5,068 bases of DNA, taken from JAJTZA01 sp041749815. Its GTDB lineage: Bacteria; Verrucomicrobiota; Verrucomicrobiia; Chthoniobacterales; Terrimicrobiaceae. The notes below the pieces were generated by a model. That model made no database searches. It saw nothing but the letters and a program-made list of their open reading frames with translations, and was not told the origin of the DNA. Of this stretch, positions 1 to 5,068 are shown piece by piece (the stretch's first letter is position 1; every line of letters starts with the position of its first letter). Location: assembly GCA_041749815.1 (NCBI GenBank), contig JBGTAR010000194.1, forward strand, positions 1-5,068, written 5' to 3'. Both the position numbers and the translations under genes were made by a program.

Positions 1-1
1 G

Positions 2-166
2 TCACAATACGTGGCCATCAACGAGACCTTGTTCAGCAACCGCGGCGTCTATGTTCGCAATCTCACGCCGGACGCTCTCGCCACAACGTTTCGCTTCGGC
101 ACCAACGTCGTCATCCACCTTCTCACACGGTGGGAAGATAAAGTTCGGACGGCTCCCTCCCTCTAA
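2..166 (+). CDS. 3' end of a truncated gene, possibly DUF4159-like
   Basis: An open frame runs from the left edge to a TAA at 164-166 and gives the last 54 residues of a protein whose start lies outside the window. The visible tail begins SQYVAINETLFSNRG and contains RFGTNVVIHLLTRW near its end. The pattern of an Arg/Phe-Gly-x-Asn followed by a hydrophobic helix and 'LT' resembles the C-terminal helix of DUF4159 proteins (often near MoxR/DUF58 genes in Planctomycetes, Verrucomicrobia and Acidobacteria), where a residue stretch like LGxNIVxYALT closes the domain. This is recalled family resemblance over a short segment, so the family call is weak. That the stretch is coding is better supported: the codons are GC-leaning at the third position, there is no internal stop, and the residue composition is protein-like. 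It ends 112 bases before the ABC gene on the same strand, so co-transcription is possible but not shown. Confidence 0.5.
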   Translation, partial: SQYVAINETLFSNRGVYVRNLTPDALATTFRFGTNVVIHLLTRWEDKVRTAPSL

Positions 167-278
167 CGGGACTGTGGGGCCATGTGAAGGGGATGGCCAC
201 GAACAATTGTGGGACAGCTAATACCTTTCAGGATTTCCCGGCTGGTGACTGCATCAATTTTTTGATTAACTGACGGCC
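167..278 (+). other. intergenic region upstream of the ABC gene, with two small inverted repeats
   Basis: This 112-base gap separates the upstream gene from the ABC gene. It holds an imperfect hairpin: GGCCAT at 178-183 pairs with ATGGCC at 193-198 around a 9-base loop, and two outer pairs (174-175 with 199-200) form after a 2-base bulge. No T-run follows, so it is not a typical intrinsic terminator. A second, AT-rich hairpin pairs ATCAA (253-257) with TTGAT (262-266) around four T residues, 12 bases before the ATG. A TAATAC at 219-224 resembles a -10 box but has no matching -35 at normal spacing. No clear Shine-Dalgarno sequence precedes the ATG at 279. I see no small gene here. Confidence 0.35.
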
Positions 279-3200
279 ATGGAACCCACTGAAAATTCCT
301 CCGGTCGCACCCAGAAGGGGATTGAAGGGGTTTTCCTTGCCGCGGGCCGGGCCCAATCCGTGATTCGACATTCCTTCCGCAGAATGATGCGGCGCCCGCG
401 CACGGTCGGCGAGGCTCCCAACCTTCTCCCCACCCTCATCAAAGTCTTTGCGGCCTTTGCAAGGGTGGATGGTGAGTTGTTGGAGGAAGAAATTGACTCA
501 AGCCTCGGCTTCCTTCGCTACGACTATCCCAATGCAGTGTATTCAGAACTTCGCAAACTGTTCAGGGACGCCCTGCACGAGCAACAGGACTTGGATGCCA
601 TCGCACAAAAGCTCACCAATCAACTTGGTGATGAAAGAAAAATCCTGCTCGGCGTTCAACTCTACGACCTGATTTCCCGTGCAGGACTCAAACAGGAGCA
701 GGTGGTTGCGTATTATTCTTTCATGTCGAACCTCGGCATGGCAGCCCAGGCCATTGATATTGTGTACCAACTCAATGCCAATGAGGGCTTCACCACGCCG
801 GGCATTTACCATCAGGGCACCTCACCGCTTGAAGCAGTGAGCTTTGGCAAAGCCGGCGCCTCCGAGGTCGCACTGCAGGACTTCACAGACGAACAACGCA
901 TTCTGGCCTACCGCTACCGCGATCTGATTCTCCTCAAAAACGTCAGCGGGCGGATTCTTATTGTCGGTGGTCGCCGCATCAAAGAGGGCGAATTTTGCCG
1001 CATTTTTCCGGGGCAGCAGGTCTTGATTGATGATGAGGTGATCACTCACGCGGACTTGATGTTTTATTTCAATGCGAAAAAAAACGTTCAGGTTGCGCAG
1101 CTGTTTGTGGCCATCACCGAGCTGGATGAGGTGCGGCTTGAAAAGAATCGAACCAGGGACTCGTGCCTGGAGGTGGTTTTTGGTCTGGGCGTGGAGGTGA
1201 TCGCACTCGAGGACGTTGATGCCGTGCTGAATGGCCGCCGGCTTGCAAGCGGCGCCCACATTCAGGCCACACTCGATGACAACATTATATTTCACAATGA
1301 CAGCGAGTTAAACCTGCGGGATCTCCGCAAGCGGGCACGTCAGTTTGGCGGCAGGTTTCAGCTCAAACCCTCCAAGAGCGAATACCTTGTCTCCAACAAC
1401 CCGGGACTTCTGCGCGAGGGAGACATCCTGCTCTCGCCCGGAAGTGGAGGAGATGTGCTCCTGAAAATTGCCTGCGATTACGAGCGCAAGGAGGGGCGCT
1501 TGGAAGTGCTTCAATCCGACCGACCAATTCTGGTTCGTGGAACCCCTGTGCGAAACTCGGCTCCGCTCGCCGATGGAGATGCAATCCGCATTGATGCCGG
1601 GCAAATCCTTCGCTGCAAGTTCTCGGAGCGTCTGCTCGAGGAGGAGCGCAATATTATCCGAACTCTGGAAACCCGTGACCTGACCTGCAAGTTCCGGAAA
1701 GGGGTCACGGCCCTGGAAGCCATCTCCTTCTCGATCCAGCGTGGCGAGATGGTTTGTGTGATGGGTGCCAGCGGATCGGGCAAAAGCACATTCATGCGGA
1801 CTCTGGCCGGACAATTCTCGCCCAGCCAGGGGGAGGTGCTCTTTAACGGACGCTCCCTCTACAAAAATTATTCCCTCCTCCGCAGGTACGTCACATACAT
1901 CCCCCAGGAGGACGCCTTCGATGAACACCTCACCATTGAAGAAAACCTCTCTTTTGCCGCCGCCCTTCGAGCCCCCTATCTGTCAGGACGGGAACGCTCG
2001 CGCCGCATTGATGGAAAACTCGCAGAGTTGGGACTCAATGAGCGCCGAAACTATGTGGTGGGTCCGGTTCACCGCAAAACCCTCTCGGGAGGCGAACGCA
2101 AGCGCCTCAACATCGGCTTGGACATGATCGGCTCGGCGGACATCTACCTGTTTGATGAACCAACGAGCGGGCTCTCCTCCAAGGACTCGGAACACGTGAT
2201 TGAGATCATCCGTGGAATGTCTCACAACAAAATCGTCATGGTGACCATTCACCAGCCGACCTCAAAGATTTTCCAAATGTTTCACAAAGCGGTTCTTTTG
2301 GATCGTGGTGGCAAACTCGTGTTTTTTGGAACGCCGGCCGAGATGCTGAAATACTTTGCGGAGGCGGAACATCAACAACACTTCGGCACGGAGTTGGGCG
2401 GGTGTGAAGCCTGTGGGGCGACACGTCCGGAGTTCATTTTTGACGTGCTGGAAACGCCCCTTCGAGATCTCTCGGGCGATATCATTTTCGAGGAAAACAA
2501 CCGTGGCCAACTGGTGCCGGCACGGCGGTTTCCTCCGGACTACTGGCGGGACAAATATGAAGCCTATCGCCTACTGAAGGATGTGCAGTCGTCACCCCCA
2601 CCGAAGGACATACCGGCGACTTTGCCAAGCGCATCGAGACGGAAGGATCCGTGGCGCTGGGGTGATGAGTGGCAACAGCTTCGTGTGGTTCTCCTCCGGG
2701 CCTTCGTCAGCAAGCTGCGCAACCAGGCCAACCTGCTCATCACCCTCCTGGCGGCACCGGTCCTGGCCTTCCTGATCGGGTTTGTGCTGCGATACTCGAA
2801 AGAGGAGACCTATGATTTTGCAAGTGCCTTCCACATCCCCACATACCTGTTCCTTTCTCTGGTGGTGGCCATGTTCCTTGGACTGACCAACAGCGTTGAT
2901 GACATCACCCGCGACAAGCCCGTGCTCTTTCGAGAGCGAAATCTGAACCTTCGGCTGAGCTATTACGTACTGGGAAAAAGTCTGACCCTGGCCGTCTTTG
3001 CCATCATTCAATGTGCCCTCTACACGGTGGTGGGCAATGCCCTCCTGGAAGTCCGCGGGGTATTTTGGGTTGTTTTCTGGGCCATGCTTTTGACAACGAT
3101 CAGCGGATTTGCCATTGGCCTGCTCGTTTCCTCCCTTGTCAACGAAAGCAAGACCGCCGTGCTGATCATCCCTGTGGTCCTCATCCCCCAGATTATTCTG

Positions 3201-3869
3201 GCCGGTGCCCTCATTGAGTATGAGGAGATGAACCGCAATCTCGATTTTGTTTACACGCTGCAACAATGGACCTCCAACAACCCTGGCAAACCCCCCGAGG
3301 AGCGGAGCGATCTTCAGGTGCCTTTTATCTGCGAACTGATTCCCATGCGCTGGTCTTATGAGGCCCTTGTCTTTGCCCAAGCCAAAAAAAATCCCCTCAC
3401 CTCGCGCCAGGAACGGATCCAGGCGGAAATCGCCAAGCTGGCAGCCAACCACGAAATGGCTGATGCCACGCGTGAGAGACTGGAAGATCTCAAGGATCTG
3501 CTGGCCATCACCTCCGGCCTTCAAGCCAGGGACGCAAAATCACTGGACAGAATGTTTTCCCGGGTGGATTCCGTGTTGGAGGGAGAAGCTTTGAATCGCA
3601 CCCGCTTCAAGAACGAACCCGGTGTCACCGCCGAACAGCTTTATGTAAATCAGAAAATCACAGACCTGATCTCAAAGGCTGAAATGGAACAAAGCGACTA
3701 TCGCGAATCCCGTCATTTGAATGTCTTCTTTGGACCCACCAAGGAATACTTCGGGGTTCGTGTTGGCATGATCGCCTTCAACAGCGGGGTCCTCCTCCTC
3801 ACAAGCCTTGGCCTCCTGATTCTTCTCCACCTGATTTTGCGGCAGCAGATTCGCTCAAACTATATGTGA
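279..3869 (+). CDS. TerB-like / ABC ATPase / ABC-2 permease fusion protein (ABCG-type half-transporter)
   Basis: An inner-membrane ATP-driven transporter of unknown substrate, 1196 residues. Residues 1-45 are basic and without clear fold. Residues 48-165 look like a TerB/DjlA-type helical domain (ARVDGELLEEE at 61-71, then a second half around 124-155). Residues 215-455 are beta-rich with three similar segments. The ATPase spans about 463-690: Walker A GASGSGKST 496-504, Q-loop Gln543, signature LSGGE 602-606, Walker B with Asp626-Glu627, switch His658. The D-loop reads SGLSS, not SGLD. A Cys709-x2-Cys712 pair follows. Helices lie near 817-838, 853-873, 898-921, 928-953, 957-978 and 1162-1187, and the ABCG-like linker RERNLNLRLSYYVLGK is at 885-900. 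ATPase before permease in one chain is the ABCG order, so a dimer is expected. The TM5-TM6 loop is about 180 residues, with charged helices near 1041-1075. The in-frame TAA at 267-269 makes ATG 279 the most upstream ATG start; Met36/37 are alternatives. From memory, similar long proteins with the same D-loop and CxxCG occur in Bacteroidetes. The architecture is firm; function and substrate are unknown. Confidence 0.93.
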   Translation: MEPTENSSGRTQKGIEGVFLAAGRAQSVIRHSFRRMMRRPRTVGEAPNLLPTLIKVFAAFARVDGELLEEEIDSSLGFLRYDYPNAVYSELRKLFRDALHEQQDLDAIAQKLTNQLGDERKILLGVQLYDLISRAGLKQEQVVAYYSFMSNLGMAAQAIDIVYQLNANEGFTTPGIYHQGTSPLEAVSFGKAGASEVALQDFTDEQRILAYRYRDLILLKNVSGRILIVGGRRIKEGEFCRIFPGQQVLIDDEVITHADLMFYFNAKKNVQVAQLFVAITELDEVRLEKNRTRDSCLEVVFGLGVEVIALEDVDAVLNGRRLASGAHIQATLDDNIIFHNDSELNLRDLRKRARQFGGRFQLKPSKSEYLVSNNPGLLREGDILLSPGSGGDVLLKIACDYERKEGRLEVLQSDRPILVRGTPVRNSAPLADGDAIRIDAGQILRCKFSERLLEEERNIIRTLETRDLTCKFRKGVTALEAISFSIQRGEMVCVMGASGSGKSTFMRTLAGQFSPSQGEVLFNGRSLYKNYSLLRRYVTYIPQEDAFDEHLTIEENLSFAAALRAPYLSGRERSRRIDGKLAELGLNERRNYVVGPVHRKTLSGGERKRLNIGLDMIGSADIYLFDEPTSGLSSKDSEHVIEIIRGMSHNKIVMVTIHQPTSKIFQMFHKAVLLDRGGKLVFFGTPAEMLKYFAEAEHQQHFGTELGGCEACGATRPEFIFDVLETPLRDLSGDIIFEENNRGQLVPARRFPPDYWRDKYEAYRLLKDVQSSPPPKDIPATLPSASRRKDPWRWGDEWQQLRVVLLRAFVSKLRNQANLLITLLAAPVLAFLIGFVLRYSKEETYDFASAFHIPTYLFLSLVVAMFLGLTNSVDDITRDKPVLFRERNLNLRLSYYVLGKSLTLAVFAIIQCALYTVVGNALLEVRGVFWVVFWAMLLTTISGFAIGLLVSSLVNESKTAVLIIPVVLIPQIILAGALIEYEEMNRNLDFVYTLQQWTSNNPGKPPEERSDLQVPFICELIPMRWSYEALVFAQAKKNPLTSRQERIQAEIAKLAANHEMADATRERLEDLKDLLAITSGLQARDAKSLDRMFSRVDSVLEGEALNRTRFKNEPGVTAEQLYVNQKITDLISKAEMEQSDYRESRHLNVFFGPTKEYFGVRVGMIAFNSGVLLLTSLGLLILLHLILRQQIRSNYM

Positions 3870-3889
3870 CAGGATTGGTTGGCTGACAA

Positions 3890-4624
3890 TCAATACAGAA
3901 CCTTCATCAAGGTGAGCCCTGCAGCAGGAGCCACCTGATTCGATTTTTTTTCTGACCCCTCAAGGATGGCTTGAATTTTTTCGGGTTCAAGAGCCCCTCG
4001 TCCACAAGCCACAAGGGCGGCTGCAATCATCCGGACCATTTTGTAAAGGAAACCATCCCCCACCACAGTGAAAAACAAACTCCGTCCGCGAGTTGTCACC
4101 GAGATTTTTCGAATCGTCCGATGAGCGTCAATGACCGGCCCGCCGCGATTCGCGGAAAATCCTGAAAAATCGTGATGTCCCACAAACAAGGAAGCCGCCA
4201 TTTTGACACGCCCCAAATCCAATGGCTCGCGGACCAACCAAGCCCGGCTATACTCCATGGGTGGAAGCACGGGCCCACAAAACACCTGATAGCGGTACAC
4301 TTTCCCGGTGGCCGAGAATCTTGCATGAAAGGAATCGTTCACGATTCCTGCTGAGAGGATCCTGATCTGATGCGGCAGTTTGGTGTTCAGAGCGTGGATC
4401 CAGTTTTCCGGCGTCATGCGGGTCGATGCAACATCGATATGGCAACACTGCCCCACCGCGTGCACTCCCGCATCTGTGCGTCCGGAACCGTGAACCCGCA
4501 CCGGCTGACCCGTAACCCTCAGAACCGCAACTTCAAGAGCATCCTGGATTGACCCTCCGCCTTTTTGGCTCTGCCAACCAGCGAAGGAAGATCCATCGTA
4601 GGCAACAATCAATTTCAGACGCAT
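3890..4624 (-). CDS. truA: tRNA pseudouridine(38-40) synthase TruA
   Basis: Cytoplasmic enzyme that isomerises uridine to pseudouridine at positions 38, 39 and 40 of the tRNA anticodon stem-loop. The 244 residues match the normal family length. The N-terminus MRLKLIVAYDGSSFAGWQ is the usual first strand and YDG-x-x-F-x-GWQ signature. GSGRTDAGVHA at 46-56 carries the catalytic aspartate, Asp51, with Arg49 beside it. FHARFSATGKVYRY at 99-112 holds the conserved tyrosine (Tyr110, equivalent to Tyr118 of the E. coli enzyme by motif). GDGFLYKMVRMI at 189-200 and the closing APAAGLTLMKVLY are standard for TruA. All key residues are present, so it should be active. The ATG overlaps the end of ruvX by 10 bases, which implies translation coupling; the upstream Shine-Dalgarno is weak. 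The gene is convergent with the ABC transporter, stop codons 20 bases apart, and its 3' end contains a possible terminator for that gene. Confidence 0.97.
   Translation of the reverse strand: MRLKLIVAYDGSSFAGWQSQKGGGSIQDALEVAVLRVTGQPVRVHGSGRTDAGVHAVGQCCHIDVASTRMTPENWIHALNTKLPHQIRILSAGIVNDSFHARFSATGKVYRYQVFCGPVLPPMEYSRAWLVREPLDLGRVKMAASLFVGHHDFSGFSANRGGPVIDAHRTIRKISVTTRGRSLFFTVVGDGFLYKMVRMIAAALVACGRGALEPEKIQAILEGSEKKSNQVAPAAGLTLMKVLY
3910..3951 (+). terminator. candidate intrinsic terminator for the ABC gene, inside truA
   Basis: Forty bases past the ABC stop codon, AGGTG (3910-3914) pairs with CACCT (3932-3936). After a symmetric 3-by-3 internal loop, CCTG (3918-3921) pairs with CAGG (3925-3928) around a 3-base loop. 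Eight T residues follow at 3944-3951. On the + strand this is a stem-loop followed by a U-tract, placed where the convergent ABC transcript should end. Weak points: seven bases separate the stem from the T-run, the stem is interrupted, and the T-run is also just the antisense of the Lys-Lys codons AAA AAA in truA. The 20-base gap between the two genes contains only a 5-pair repeat (GATTG 3873-3877 with CAATC 3887-3891) and no T-run. Confidence 0.35.
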
Positions 4625-5031
4625 GTCTGGGAATCCAACCAGCTTTGGAGAATGACCGCTGCGGCCGCCTGATCGATCACTTCTCGTTGCCTCTTCTCAG
4701 AACGCCCTGCTTCCCGCATTCCCCGACGGGCCTGAACCGTGCTCAACCGCTCGTCCCATGCGATCACCGGGCAATCCACCAGTCCGCGCAGCACGGCAAT
4801 AAAACTCCTGGCCTTCTCAGCCGCCGGCCCACTTGATCCGTCCATGTTTTTGGCGATCCCCACGATCACATTCGCAATCTTTCGATCAACGACGATCTCG
4901 GCAATCCGCTTTTCAGGCAGGGATTGTGCCACTTTGATCGTTTCCAGAGGGTGCGCCAACATGCCCAATTCGTCACTGATTGCCACCCCAACCCTTGCTT
5001 CGCCAAGATCAATTCCGAGTGAACGCTCCAT
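4615..5031 (-). CDS. ruvX: RuvX/YqgF family nuclease (pre-16S rRNA processing, putative Holliday junction resolvase)
   Basis: A 138-residue RNase H-like fold protein of normal family length. In E. coli the family member YqgF takes part in maturing the 5' end of 16S rRNA; the Holliday junction resolvase name comes from fold similarity to RuvC. SLGIDLGEARVGVAISDELG at 4-23 gives the first strand with acidic Asp8 and the R-x-G-x-A-x-SD signature. VIVGIAKNMDGSSGPAA at 55-71 is the second signature; the common 'GLP' reads 'GIA' here (Ala60), a mild change. DERLST at 93-98 and IDQAAA at 119-124 supply the other acidic residues (Asp93/Glu94 and Asp120). The ATG at 5029-5031 gives the expected N-terminus. 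No strong Shine-Dalgarno precedes it. It is the upstream partner of truA in a 10-base-overlap pair, a sensible pairing of rRNA and tRNA maturation functions. Confidence 0.95.
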   Translation of the reverse strand: MERSLGIDLGEARVGVAISDELGMLAHPLETIKVAQSLPEKRIAEIVVDRKIANVIVGIAKNMDGSSGPAAEKARSFIAVLRGLVDCPVIAWDERLSTVQARRGMREAGRSEKRQREVIDQAAAAVILQSWLDSQTCV

Positions 5032-5068
5032 TTCAGTTGAAAATGCCCGGAATGAGGGTTAATGACAA
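5032..5068 (-). other. region upstream of ruvX at the window edge
   Basis: Only 37 bases of ruvX upstream sequence are visible. One reverse-strand frame is open from the edge for 11 codons to a TGA at 5033-5035, one base before the ruvX ATG. That would fit the end of a further upstream gene in the same operon. Alternatively, TTGTCA at 5063-5068 (reverse strand) is close to a -35 consensus, but the sequence 17 bases on, CATTTT, is a poor -10. The sequence is too short to choose between these. Confidence 0.15.

Noticed and set aside
174..200. Hairpin after the upstream partial gene as an intrinsic terminator
   Set aside because: The stem has just six contiguous pairs, a large loop, and is followed by ACGAACAATT without a T-run.
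207..224. Possible promoter for the ABC gene (TTGTGG and TAATAC)
   Set aside because: The two boxes are separated by only 6 bases, far from the usual 16-18, and no other -35 fits the TAATAC.
1308..1928. A 206-codon open frame on the - strand opposite the ATPase region
   Set aside because: It is antisense to the Walker A and middle regions of the ABC gene, shows no family motif, and its existence is explained by the absence of certain codons on the coding strand.
2592..3524. A 310-codon open frame on the - strand opposite the membrane domain of the ABC gene
   Set aside because: It lies wholly antisense to a well-supported gene, has a low-complexity, Gly/Gln/His/Asp-rich composition and no recognisable domain. 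It is a by-product of the codon bias of the + strand gene.
5045..5068. Promoter for ruvX with TTGTCA as -35
   Set aside because: The matching -10 at 17-base spacing (CATTTT) fits the consensus at only three positions, and it would overlap a possible upstream reading frame.
1..5068. A defence, CRISPR or mobile-element system
   Set aside because: No direct repeat array, transposase, integrase, terminal inverted repeats or toxin-antitoxin pair is visible; two of the three complete genes are ordinary housekeeping genes. The TerB-like domain alone is not evidence of a defence island.

Overview
The window holds one very large transporter gene on the + strand and, facing it, a short two-gene RNA-maturation cluster on the - strand. 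The 3' end of a further + strand gene enters from the left edge. Base composition looks moderately GC-rich, with GC-leaning third codon positions. There are no tRNA or rRNA genes, CRISPR repeats, insertion sequences or attachment sites that I can recognise. The organism is a bacterium. A TerB-like/ABCG-type fusion transporter, a possible DUF4159-like tail upstream and compact truA/ruvX genes with weak Shine-Dalgarno sequences would suit the Verrucomicrobiota or a neighbouring Gram-negative phylum. That assignment is an impression and no marker here settles it.

Layout. Positions 2-166 are the last 54 codons of a + strand gene cut by the window edge. Positions 167-278 are an intergenic gap with two small inverted repeats and no convincing promoter. 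Positions 279-3869 encode a 1196-residue multidomain ABC protein: an N-terminal helical TerB-like domain, a beta-rich middle region with three look-alike segments, an ABCG-type ATPase with all main motifs, and a six-helix ABC-2 membrane domain with an enlarged, charged loop between helices 5 and 6. After a gap of only 20 bases, truA (3890-4624) and ruvX (4615-5031) lie on the opposite strand. They overlap by 10 bases and are read in the order ruvX then truA.

How the genes work together. ruvX (pre-16S rRNA processing / putative Holliday junction resolvase) and truA (tRNA pseudouridine 38-40 synthase) are housekeeping genes and almost certainly share a transcript. The ABC gene is convergent to them and functionally separate. 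Its best intrinsic-terminator candidate lies inside the 3' end of truA. The most interesting object is the ABC protein: a single-chain half-transporter whose ATPase is preceded by about 460 residues of probable cytoplasmic sensing or scaffolding domains, with unknown substrate.
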